Assembly (NCBI GenBank): GCA_016297555.1
Contig: JAEDGK010000024.1
Span: forward strand, 1 to 21,153
Length of the DNA: 21,153 nucleotides
Origin: Clostridiaceae bacterium
Lineage (GTDB): Bacteria > Bacillota > Clostridia > Oscillospirales > Acutalibacteraceae
Direction of reading: 5' to 3'
Part shown: positions 11,216 through 17,921 of the stretch, piece by piece
Numbering within the stretch: position 1 is the first letter of the stretch
Layout of the letters: each line of letters opens with the position of its first letter
Position numbers and translations under genes: made by a program
Notes under the pieces: generated by a model
What the model saw: only the letters and a program-made list of their open reading frames with translations
The model's database searches: none
What the model was told of the DNA's origin: nothing

Positions 11216-12570
11216 TTTTTGCCTCCGTATTGACCTTTAATAAGCTGTGAAAGGGCTTTTTTGTCGTCCTCGTTATTGCATCTTTCGATTATCACAAAAT
11301 AAATCGTTGCAAGGAACAGATAGGGGAACGGAGCAAAGATGCCGGGATTTACGAATGACATCATTTCAAGCCCTATGTAAGAGATAAAAACGACAGCATT
11401 GAAAAATGTAAAGTTTTTAAGAAAAACTCTTATTCTTTGATAAATCAGGAAGCCGTATGCCGCAACGCCGACGATACCGAAGCTGCCGATTATCTGAACG
11501 GGCGAGCAATGATACCAGCAGAGCGTGAATTCCGCATTGTGGTGGACATCGCTGTTGCCCATATATCCGAGCCCTCTGCCGAAAATCGGGTTGGCTTTAA
11601 AATCTTCAATTCCCCGCGGAATAAGCTCCAGCCTGATAGCGTTTTCGGCGGGATTCATCAGCCGCTCTATTGTGTAGCTGAGCATATCGAAAAGGAAATG
11701 CCGCATAAGGAATGCCGCCGAAAGGCACAAAGCCGTGATTATTGCAATGGCGGGGCGGTGACGCTTGTCGATAATAAACATAACAACAAAGCAAATGCCA
11801 AGCTCAACCGCACCGAAAATCATACCGCCGCGCGAGCCTGAAAAGAGGATAGCGGCATAGGAGAGCATACCGACGAAGAACAGGCCGAATTTTTTGGCGG
11901 AGAGATAAAACGGAAACGGCATAGCGAGCATAAGCAGAGTTGAAGCGTTGTTGCGCCATTGAAACGGAATTATGTCAAACTGACCGTGAAGCTCCGCACG
12001 GCGGCTAAGATATTCCTCAAAAATGCAGATGCAAAGCGTTATGATAATCAGGGTCATCAGCCTTGCAAATTTATCCGTAAACACATAGTCTTCGCGCATT
12101 TTGAGCGCGCCCGACATATACATATATATTATGAGCATTCCGAAGCCGAGCAGAAAAACATAAAAGAGAGCGTTGGGATTAAAATACTCCTTGGCGGTTA
12201 TTATGCCAAGACCGCCGAGAGTAACAGCCGCAGAGGCGGCGAAAATACCGTAAAAACAGGCTCCTTTTTTCAGCGGACTTCTGTAATAAATAAAATGAAA
12301 AATAATAAGAGCGGCTATCGGAGGAGCAAGCCACCAGAATTTGATAAAGTCGTCAAATGAGTGCTTGCAGCGTATGGCAAAGCAAGCGGTTACCATTATC
12401 GCTTCAAGCGCAGGCATTAAATCATCGGTTAAAGCCATTGTTATGCCGATGACGAGAGCGAAAAGCATTGTGCCGAGAACCTCGCTGCCCGTAAAAATAA
12501 CGGCGCAGGCTCCCGCCAAAAGCAGGGCGGCATACCAATCCGATATTAAAAACTTTCTTATTTTCTCCAT
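11212..12570 (-). CDS. O-antigen ligase / polymerase-like membrane protein (Wzy_C type)
   Basis: A polytopic membrane protein of 452 residues with about ten hydrophobic segments. It carries hallmarks of the O-antigen ligase/Wzy polymerase superfamily: SGSRGG at 244-249 within a membrane segment, a large outer loop with NPIFGRGLGY (327-336), paired histidines H343/H344 and H354, and the following VQIIGSFGIVGVAAYG helix. Family members transfer or polymerise lipid-linked glycan units on the outer face of the membrane; in a Gram-positive cell the product could be a capsule, teichoic-type or exopolysaccharide. I start at ATG 12570: GAGGT lies 7 bases upstream on the minus strand, and the first residues MEKIRKFLISDW lead into the first membrane helix. 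A longer open frame to 12708 overlaps the promoter. It is the first gene of a three-gene operon. Confidence 0.85.
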   Translation of the reverse strand: MEKIRKFLISDWYAALLLAGACAVIFTGSEVLGTMLFALVIGITMALTDDLMPALEAIMVTACFAIRCKHSFDDFIKFWWLAPPIAALIIFHFIYYRSPLKKGACFYGIFAASAAVTLGGLGIITAKEYFNPNALFYVFLLGFGMLIIYMYMSGALKMREDYVFTDKFARLMTLIIITLCICIFEEYLSRRAELHGQFDIIPFQWRNNASTLLMLAMPFPFYLSAKKFGLFFVGMLSYAAILFSGSRGGMIFGAVELGICFVVMFIIDKRHRPAIAIITALCLSAAFLMRHFLFDMLSYTIERLMNPAENAIRLELIPRGIEDFKANPIFGRGLGYMGNSDVHHNAEFTLCWYHCSPVQIIGSFGIVGVAAYGFLIYQRIRVFLKNFTFFNAVVFISYIGLEMMSFVNPGIFAPFPYLFLATIYFVIIERCNNEDDKKALSQLIKGQYGGKK

Positions 12571-12577
12571 TATATTA

Positions 12578-12582
12578 CCTCG
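12578..12582 (-). promoter_or_regulatory. Ribosome binding site fixing the ligase-like gene start
   Basis: GAGGT on the minus strand, 7 bases before ATG 12570. It supports this start over the longer open frame. Confidence 0.7.
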
Positions 12583-12615
12583 GTGTTTTTGTGATTGCCG
12601 GAATAATTCAATAAT

Positions 12616-12644
12616 AATATAGCAATCAAACGCCCCGTTGTCAA
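12616..12644 (-). promoter_or_regulatory. Promoter of the minus-strand three-gene operon
   Basis: On the minus strand TTGACA (12644-12639) and TATATT (12621-12616) are separated by 17 bases, close to consensus. Predicted transcription start is near 12609, about 40 bases before the ligase-like ATG. A 14-bp palindrome lies 6 bp upstream of the -35 box. Confidence 0.8.
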
Positions 12645-12650
12645 TTAATG

Positions 12651-12664
12651 TTACAATATTGTAA
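12651..12664. promoter_or_regulatory. Palindrome TTACAATATTGTAA, copy 1 (candidate operator)
   Basis: A perfect 14-bp palindrome fitting TTACA-N4-TGTAA, the pattern reported for BceR-type (antibiotic-peptide sensing) response regulators (TNACA-N4-TGTAA). It is centred about 48 bp upstream of the predicted minus-strand start, just behind the -35 box, a usual activator position. The repeat itself is seen; the regulator assignment is inference. Confidence 0.6.
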
Positions 12665-12737
12665 GATATTCGGCGCTTTATCTTAATCATTTTCGGGCTG
12701 AATTGCACCGAATATGAACACTTGTTACTGTCAATTA

Positions 12738-12751
12738 TTACAATATTGTAA
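12738..12751. promoter_or_regulatory. Palindrome TTACAATATTGTAA, copy 2 (candidate operator)
   Basis: An exact second copy, 87 bp from the first (about eight helical turns). Both copies are preceded on the plus strand by TGTCAATTA, but here the minus-strand TTGACA has no matching -10. It lies 16 bp upstream of the groES -35 box, so it could also affect groESL. Confidence 0.6.
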
Positions 12752-12767
12752 ACTTTGGAAAAAACAC

Positions 12768-12796
12768 TTGATTTTTCATTTCAAAATGGCTAAAAT
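12768..12796 (+). promoter_or_regulatory. Promoter of groES-groEL
   Basis: -35 TTGATT (12768-12773), 17-base spacer, -10 TAAAAT (12791-12796). It lies directly upstream of CIRCE, so HrcA binding would cover the transcription start. Confidence 0.8.
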
Positions 12797-12801
12797 ACGA
12801 A

Positions 12802-12828
12802 TTAGCACTCAGGGTTAACGAGTGCTAA
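12802..12828. promoter_or_regulatory. CIRCE operator (HrcA binding site)
   Basis: TTAGCACTC (12802-12810), 9-base spacer, GAGTGCTAA (12820-12828): a perfect CIRCE element. In Firmicutes the repressor HrcA binds it and is released on heat shock. hrcA itself is not in the window. Confidence 0.98.
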
Positions 12829-12860
12829 AATATGTTAATAATTTTTTGGAGGTAATAGAT

Positions 12861-13145
12861 ATGACTATTAAACCACTTGCTGACAGAGTTGGTGTTAAGT
12901 CCGTTGAGGTTGAAGAAACAACAAGCAGCGGCATCATCCTTTCGGCTTCCGCTCAGGAAAAGCCCCAGATTGCAGAGGTTGTTGCAGTCGGACCCGGCGG
13001 CGTTGTTGACGGCAAAGAGGTTGAGATGTATGTTAAGGTTGGCGACAGAGTAATCACAGGCAAGTATTCCGGCACAGAGGTTAAGCTCAACAAAGAGGAA
13101 TACACTATTGTTCGCCAGAGCGACATTCTTGCAATAGTTGAATAA
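12861..13145 (+). CDS. groES: Co-chaperonin GroES (10 kDa)
   Basis: The 94-residue co-chaperonin forms the heptameric lid of the GroEL folding chamber. The protein begins MTIKPLADRVGVKSVEVEE, has the mobile-loop region ETTSSGIILSASAQEKPQ, and ends in SDILAIVE, as expected for the family. I start at ATG 12861, with TTGGAGGT at 12846-12853 ideally placed. An in-frame ATG at 12834 lacks such a site and would add residues absent from GroES. Transcription is from the promoter at 12768-12796 under CIRCE control, and groEL follows after 19 bases. Confidence 0.98.
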   Translation: MTIKPLADRVGVKSVEVEETTSSGIILSASAQEKPQIAEVVAVGPGGVVDGKEVEMYVKVGDRVITGKYSGTEVKLNKEEYTIVRQSDILAIVE

Positions 13146-13164
13146 TTAAGGGAGGAAATCTATT

Positions 13165-14808
13165 ATGGCAAAGCAGATTATTTACGGTGAAGAAGCCCGC
13201 AAGGCTCTCCAGGCAGGCGTTGATAAGCTTGCAAATACGGTTAAAATCACACTCGGCCCCAAGGGCAGAAATGTTGTTCTCGATAAGAAATACGGCGCAC
13301 CCCTCATCACAAACGACGGCGTAACAATCGCTAAGGAAATCGAGCTTGAGGACGCTTTTGAGAATATGGGCGCTCAGCTTGTTAAGGAAGTTTCCACAAA
13401 AACAAACGATGTTGCAGGCGACGGCACAACAACGGCTACCCTGCTTGCTCAGGCTCTTATCAGAGAGGGCATGAAGAATGTTGCCGCAGGCGCAAACCCC
13501 ATGGTTGTTAAGAAGGGTATGGCAAAGGCTGTTGACGCAGCCGTTGCAGCGGTCAAGAAGAATTCAAAGCCCGTTTCAAGCTCAGACGATATTGCAAGAA
13601 TAGCGACAATTTCTTCGGGTGACGAGGAAGTCGGTAAATTCATCGCCGACGCAATGGAAAAGGTAACTGCCGACGGCGTTATCACCGTTGAGGAGTCAAA
13701 GATTGCCGTTACCGAGTCCGAGGTTGTTGAAGGTATGCAGTTTGACAGAGGATACATTTCACCTTATATGGTAACCGATACCGACAAGATGGAAGCTGTT
13801 ATCGATGACGCTCTCATCCTTATCACAGACAAGAAGATTTCCAACATTCAGGAAATTCTGCCTCTGCTCGAGCAGGTTATGCACGCAGGCGGCAAGCTGA
13901 TTATTATTGCCGAGGATGTTGAGGGCGAGGCTCTTTCAACAATTCTTGTTAATAAGCTTCGCGGCGTATTCACCTGCGTTTGCGTTAAGGCTCCCGGCTT
14001 CGGCGACAGAAGAAAAGAAATGCTTCAGGATATCGCCATTCTTACCGGCGGCGAAGTTATCACCTCAGAGCTTGGTCTTGAGCTTAAGGATACCCAGCTT
14101 GCACAGCTCGGTAAAGCCCGTCAGGTTAAGGTAACAAAGGAAAACACAATCATCGTTGACGGCGCAGGCACAAAGGAAGAAATTTCCTCAAGAGTTGCAC
14201 AGATCAAGATGCAGATAGAGAACACCACCTCTGATTTTGACAGAGAGAAGCTTCAGGAAAGACTTGCAAAGCTTTCGGGCGGCGTTGCCGTTATTAAGGT
14301 AGGAGCTGCAACCGAAACCGAGATGAAGGAGAAGAAGCTCCGCATTGAGGATGCACTTGCCGCAACAAAGGCTGCCGTTGAGGAAGGCTGCGTTGCAGGC
14401 GGCGGCGTTGCTCTGCTTAACTCTCTGAGCAGCGTTAAGGCTCTGCTTGACACGGCTGAGGATGCTGACGAAAAGACAGGCATCAAGATTGTTCTTAAAG
14501 CTCTTGAAGAGCCCGTTCGCCAGATTGCTGCCAACGCAGGTCTTGAAGGCTCAATCATCATCAACGCAATCCTTGAGAGCGGAAAGATTGGCTACGGCTA
14601 TGATTTCGCAAAGGATGAATACTGTGATATGGCTTCGGCAGGTATCCTTGACCCCACAAAGGTTACCCGTTCCGCATTGCAGAACGCAGCTTCGGTTGCT
14701 TCAATGGTTCTTACCACCGAGAGCCTCGTAACCGATAAGCCCGACCCGGCTGCCGACGCGGCAAACGCCGCAGCTATGGCTGCCGCACAGGGCGGCGGAA
14801 TGTATTAA
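13165..14808 (+). CDS. groEL: Chaperonin GroEL (60 kDa)
   Basis: GroEL, 547 residues, forms the double-ring ATP-dependent folding chamber. ATP-site motifs are LGPKGRNVVLD (30-40), ITNDGVTIAKEIELED and AGDGTTT with D86. The family signature AAVEEGCVAGGGVALL lies at about 403-418, and PVRQIAANAG follows. The C-terminus is Ala-rich and ends QGGGMY, a short version of the usual Gly-Gly-Met tail. Length is standard. ATG 13165 has GGGAGGA 8 bases upstream. It is cotranscribed with groES and ends at a strong intrinsic terminator. No unusual substitution is seen in the ATP-binding residues. Confidence 0.99.
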   Translation: MAKQIIYGEEARKALQAGVDKLANTVKITLGPKGRNVVLDKKYGAPLITNDGVTIAKEIELEDAFENMGAQLVKEVSTKTNDVAGDGTTTATLLAQALIREGMKNVAAGANPMVVKKGMAKAVDAAVAAVKKNSKPVSSSDDIARIATISSGDEEVGKFIADAMEKVTADGVITVEESKIAVTESEVVEGMQFDRGYISPYMVTDTDKMEAVIDDALILITDKKISNIQEILPLLEQVMHAGGKLIIIAEDVEGEALSTILVNKLRGVFTCVCVKAPGFGDRRKEMLQDIAILTGGEVITSELGLELKDTQLAQLGKARQVKVTKENTIIVDGAGTKEEISSRVAQIKMQIENTTSDFDREKLQERLAKLSGGVAVIKVGAATETEMKEKKLRIEDALAATKAAVEEGCVAGGGVALLNSLSSVKALLDTAEDADEKTGIKIVLKALEEPVRQIAANAGLEGSIIINAILESGKIGYGYDFAKDEYCDMASAGILDPTKVTRSALQNAASVASMVLTTESLVTDKPDPAADAANAAAMAAAQGGGMY

Positions 14809-14830
14809 TCCGCGCCTGTAAACCGAATTT

Positions 14831-14868
14831 CAAGCCGCTTTGCTTTGTGCAGAGCGGCTTGCTTTTTT
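14831..14868 (+). terminator. Rho-independent terminator of groESL
   Basis: CAAGCCGCT (14831-14839) pairs with AGCGGCTTG (14853-14861), with TGC/GCA and one G.U closing a 5-base loop. Six T follow at 14863-14868. Confidence 0.93.
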
Positions 14869-14926
14869 GCGAAAGCTTCAAAAAATTATGTTGCAAATCG
14901 GCGGTTAATTTTATTTTCTAATGGTA

Positions 14927-14954
14927 ATTAATATTTTGTTTACCAAATATTAAT
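14927..14954. repeat. A+T-rich inverted repeat upstream of the PPC-protein promoter
   Basis: ATTAATATTT (14927-14936), TGTTTACC spacer, AAATATTAAT (14945-14954). A second overlapping palindrome GGTAA-N12-TTACC runs 14923-14944. It ends 21 bp before the -35 box and could be an operator or an A+T-rich upstream element. Confidence 0.4.
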
Positions 14955-14975
14955 AATTTTACTGCTTTTTTCGGT

Positions 14976-15004
14976 TTGACAATTGTATGAAAGTGTGTTA
15001 GAAT
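14976..15004 (+). promoter_or_regulatory. Promoter of the secreted PPC-like protein
   Basis: TTGACA (14976-14981), 17-base spacer, TAGAAT (14999-15004), with TG one base before the -10. Near consensus, so strong expression is expected. Confidence 0.85.
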
Positions 15005-15047
15005 GCTAGTATCAATAATATTTTGATGAAAACAGGAGGACAAAAGA

Positions 15048-16466
15048 ATGAAAAAAGCAAAGTCAGTTTTATCAATCGTCATGGCAATGCTTGTTGTCAT
15101 GAGCTGTATGTTCGCTGCTTCCGCCGCGGAAGTTACCGAAAAGGAAGACAACGGCACAACGGCTACCGCGGTATCATTCGAGATTAAAGATACCGTTAAA
15201 GGCGCTCTTTCAAAAATAGACGATGTAGATTATTACTCGTTTAAGGTTGAAAAGGCAGGTCTTGTAACAGTTTCGGTTGCTCACAATGCAATCGCTGGCG
15301 CAGACCCCACATCAACCGTTCTGACCGTAAAAATTCTTGATGCCAACGGCAACAAGATAACACAGTTCACTTCAAAAGCAACGGATACCAAATCTTCTTC
15401 CGATGCTTTCGGAGCTTCCGCCGAAACATATTATGTTGAGATTACGGCAGGCAATATTTTTGACAATGCACTCGGCTATAATTATGAGCTGACCGCATCA
15501 CTTGATTCCGCGGCTCTCAGCGAGACGGAGGATAACAACACGGCGGCAAAGGCTAACGCCATGCAGCTTTCAGCCAGCGGCAGCCCCAAGGTTTACACCG
15601 GTTACATTTCAGAGAACGATGTTGACTATTATTCAATCACCGTTCCCGGTCCCGGCATTGTTTACTTCTATATCTACAACGGCTCCGCAGTAAGAGGCAA
15701 CTACAGCGCAACTCTCCTTTCCTATGTTGATAAGGGCGAGGCTGTTGAGAAGGCTCTCGGCACTATCGCCGTTAATGAAAACGAAGCTTCCAAGATGAGC
15801 CCCGGCGTCGGTGTAAACGCAGGCACATATCTTATTAAGATTGCAGGCAACGGCGGCAGCACGGGCACATATCAGACAAGAGCTTTCTATTTTGCAAACG
15901 ACAAGTCTGAGATGGAGTATAATAATGACAACGGCAGCGCAAACTTCGTTAATATCGGCGGCACAATCCTTGCTTCCGTTTTTGATAAGGGCGATATTGA
16001 CTGCTTCAAATTTACCGTTCCTGCAAATAACTACGGCTATGAAATAACCCTCAAGTCACAGGATACTGCAAACGAGGGCAAGTGGCAGATAGTTTCAATC
16101 GCAAATCAGGACGGTCTTGCAACAGATAAGGACGGCAAGGTTATCGCCGACAATGTTGTTGCAACCGAAAAGGCAGAAGCTAAGATTTCCACGGGAACTC
16201 TTGCTGCAGGAACATATTACATTAAGGTTAAAGCCGGCAATGTTGTGAATAACGGCATTTATGAGCTTTCAATCAAAGCCAAGGATAAGCCCAAGGAAGA
16301 CGAAAAGGACAAGAACCTTTGGGAAAAGATTCAGGATCTCGATTGGCAAGGCTTCTGGGACAATTTCAGTGATTGGATCGGCAAGATTGACTTTATCTCT
16401 ATAATCAAGAGCATTTCTTCCAGCTTTATCAGAGTTATAACCGCGCTCATTTCAATGGCAGGCTGA
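15048..16466 (+). CDS. Secreted protein with three PPC-like repeats and amphipathic C-terminal tail
   Basis: A 472-residue exported protein. Residues 1-26 form a signal peptide (MKKAKSVL, hydrophobic core, cleavage after ASA). Three beta-rich repeats of about 120 residues follow, at roughly 33-152, 159-281 and 288-411. Each opens with E-x-(E/Y)-(D/N)-N and has a D-x-D-(Y/C) core (DDVDYYSF at 59-66, NDVDYYSI at 190-197, GDIDCFKF at 315-322) and an AGTYYIKV-like strand. This resembles the bacterial pre-peptidase C-terminal (PPC) domain, usually an accessory domain on extracellular enzymes, but no catalytic domain is present. A Lys/Asp/Glu linker (412-423) leads to a Trp-rich amphipathic, then hydrophobic tail (424-472) that could hold it on the membrane or another partner. 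There is no LPxTG motif. AGGAGG lies 8 bases before ATG 15048. The gene is monocistronic, with its own promoter and terminator. Function unknown. Confidence 0.85.
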   Translation: MKKAKSVLSIVMAMLVVMSCMFAASAAEVTEKEDNGTTATAVSFEIKDTVKGALSKIDDVDYYSFKVEKAGLVTVSVAHNAIAGADPTSTVLTVKILDANGNKITQFTSKATDTKSSSDAFGASAETYYVEITAGNIFDNALGYNYELTASLDSAALSETEDNNTAAKANAMQLSASGSPKVYTGYISENDVDYYSITVPGPGIVYFYIYNGSAVRGNYSATLLSYVDKGEAVEKALGTIAVNENEASKMSPGVGVNAGTYLIKIAGNGGSTGTYQTRAFYFANDKSEMEYNNDNGSANFVNIGGTILASVFDKGDIDCFKFTVPANNYGYEITLKSQDTANEGKWQIVSIANQDGLATDKDGKVIADNVVATEKAEAKISTGTLAAGTYYIKVKAGNVVNNGIYELSIKAKDKPKEDEKDKNLWEKIQDLDWQGFWDNFSDWIGKIDFISIIKSISSSFIRVITALISMAG

Positions 16467-16481
16467 TTCAGACATTAAAAA

Positions 16482-16513
16482 AAGGGGCTGTTTTTAAAAC
16501 AGCCCCTTATTTA
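16482..16513 (+). terminator. Intrinsic terminator of the PPC-like gene
   Basis: AAGGGGCTG (16482-16490) pairs with CAGCCCCTT (16500-16508). The inner TTTT/AAAA can extend the stem. A T-rich tail, TTATTTAGATTTT, follows. Confidence 0.85.
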
Positions 16514-16563
16514 GATTTTAACGATATTTAAATTTTGTGCTTTCAGAAAGGAATGGCTAAAAA

Positions 16564-17778
16564 ATGGGATTTGATAAGGATTTTTCACCGGTATTGCGTT
16601 TTATGGTTGTCAGCGATGTTCACTATAAAAATGAACACAGTGCCGAGCGGGAGAGAATGGAAAAGGCAATCAAAACAGCTTATGAGCTGAGCGACGGAGA
16701 AAAATATTCAAAGCTTGACGCACTCTATGTTGTAGGCGATTTTGCTAACAACGGTTCTCCCGAGCAGATGAGAGCTTTCAAAAAAACGCTTGATGAAAAT
16801 ATCAGGGAAGGCACAGAGATTACATTATCCCTTGCCAGCCACGAATACGGATACAACGGCGAACAGGGGGCGCTTGAAAGATTTTCCGAAATATTCGCAA
16901 TGGAGCCTGATACCCACAAGGTAATCAACGGATACCATTTTATAAGCATAACCAGTACAAAAGGTTGCCACTTTGATGAGGCAAAGCAGGAATGGGCGGC
17001 GCGCGAGCTTAAAAAAGCCGCAGAGGCTTCGCCCAAAAAGCCGATTTTCTTTTTTCAGCATCCTCACATTTCGGGCACGGTTTACGGCAGCATAAATTGG
17101 GGCGAGGATGAGCTGACGGCAATTCTTATGAATTATCCCCAGGTCATAGATTTTTCCGGTCATTCACACGCTCCGATTAATGACCCGCGCTCCATTCACC
17201 AAAAGCACTTCACCAGTCTCGGCACGGGAACTCTCAGCTATTTTGAGCTTGATGAATTTGATAAGATTTACGGCACGGTTCCGCCGAGAGCGAATATCGC
17301 CGCGCAGATGCTGATTGTTGAGGCGGATGCCCGGAATCGGGTCAGAATTTATCCCTATGACCTGATAACTTCAAATTTCTTCCCCTATACCTGGAAAATC
17401 GACAGCGCATGGGATCCTTCGTCGTTTCTTTATACCGACAAAAGATATAAAACCGATATTGCGCCGTATTTCGGCGAAAATGCCCGTGTCAGAATATCCG
17501 ATATAATACCCGGAGGATTTACGGCAGAGTTTGACTGTGCCGAAATTGATGAGGATTATGTTGATGATTACAACGTTTATGTAAAAAAGTCCGACGGAAC
17601 GATAGTCAGAAACTCGACGGTTTGGAGCGAATATTATTTTTACGATATGCCCAAAGTCCTGAGTGTTTCTTTCAGCGGACTTGATGAAGGAGAAAATTAT
17701 ACGGTTGAAATATATGCAAACAGCTTTTGGAAAACCTGCACCGAAAAGCCGCTGACGAGCGATGTGATATCGCTTTAA
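16564..17778 (+). CDS. Calcineurin-like metallophosphoesterase with altered GNHE motif
   Basis: A 404-residue cytoplasmic protein (no signal peptide) of the calcineurin-like phosphoesterase superfamily. Metal-site motifs appear in order: SDVH with D18 and H20, VGDFANNG with D59, HPH with H166/H168, and GHSH with H200/H202. The third motif, usually GNH(D/E), reads ASHE at 91-94, so the metal-bridging Asn is Ser92 and the Gly is Ala91, while His93 is kept. Residues after about 320 look like a small beta-sandwich (fibronectin-III-like). Substrate is unknown; family members act on phosphomono- and diesters. ATG 16564 follows a GAAAGGA at 16546-16552 with a rather long spacing; an ATG at 16553 is out of frame. 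No clear promoter is visible in the 50 bases after the preceding terminator. Confidence 0.85.
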   Translation: MGFDKDFSPVLRFMVVSDVHYKNEHSAERERMEKAIKTAYELSDGEKYSKLDALYVVGDFANNGSPEQMRAFKKTLDENIREGTEITLSLASHEYGYNGEQGALERFSEIFAMEPDTHKVINGYHFISITSTKGCHFDEAKQEWAARELKKAAEASPKKPIFFFQHPHISGTVYGSINWGEDELTAILMNYPQVIDFSGHSHAPINDPRSIHQKHFTSLGTGTLSYFELDEFDKIYGTVPPRANIAAQMLIVEADARNRVRIYPYDLITSNFFPYTWKIDSAWDPSSFLYTDKRYKTDIAPYFGENARVRISDIIPGGFTAEFDCAEIDEDYVDDYNVYVKKSDGTIVRNSTVWSEYYFYDMPKVLSVSFSGLDEGENYTVEIYANSFWKTCTEKPLTSDVISL

Positions 17779-17800
17779 AAGCCAAATCGGGAATGATTGC

Positions 17801-17854
17801 TGCTTTTAAAAGCACTTTTTCTGACATAAAAGGTAAAAAGTGTCCGCCTTTTTT
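17801..17854 (+). terminator. Possible weak terminator region after the phosphoesterase
   Basis: The palindrome TGCTTTTAAAAGCA (17801-17814) is followed by CTTTTT. Further on, AAAAGG (17828-17833) can pair with CCTTTT (17847-17852), followed by T. Both are A+T-rich and weak; one or both may end transcription. Confidence 0.45.
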
Positions 17855-17883
17855 CTTAAATGTGCTTGATTTTTTTGAAGCGG

Positions 17884-17889
17884 TATAAT
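17884..17889 (+). promoter_or_regulatory. Candidate -10 box for the sugar symporter gene
   Basis: TATAAT is an exact -10 consensus, but no good -35 is found at 16-18 bases upstream (TGTGCT at 17861). It is the only promoter-like signal before the gene. Confidence 0.45.
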
Positions 17890-17890
17890 A

Positions 17891-17916
17891 AAATAAATCC
17901 TAATATGGGTTTATTT
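17891..17916 (+). repeat. Inverted repeat at the predicted symporter transcription start
   Basis: AAATAAATCC (17891-17900), TAATAT loop, GGGTTTATTT (17907-17916), one G.T mismatch on DNA. Its place right after the -10 fits an operator for a sugar-responsive repressor, or a leader hairpin. Confidence 0.4.
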
Positions 17917-17921
17917 AATCT

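Noticed and set aside
12638..12667. Plus-strand promoter TTGTCA-18-TAAGAT over palindrome copy 1
   Set aside because: It is weaker than the overlapping minus-strand promoter and is followed by a closer, better groES promoter at 12768-12796.
12571..12708. Longer start for the ligase-like protein at 12708
   Set aside because: It would run through the consensus minus-strand promoter and palindrome; ATG 12570 has a correctly spaced GAGGT and begins the first membrane helix.
12822..12860. In-frame upstream starts for groES (12822 TTG/CTG-like region, ATG 12834)
   Set aside because: The region overlaps the CIRCE half-site and has no ribosome binding site; ATG 12861 has TTGGAGGT and gives the standard length.
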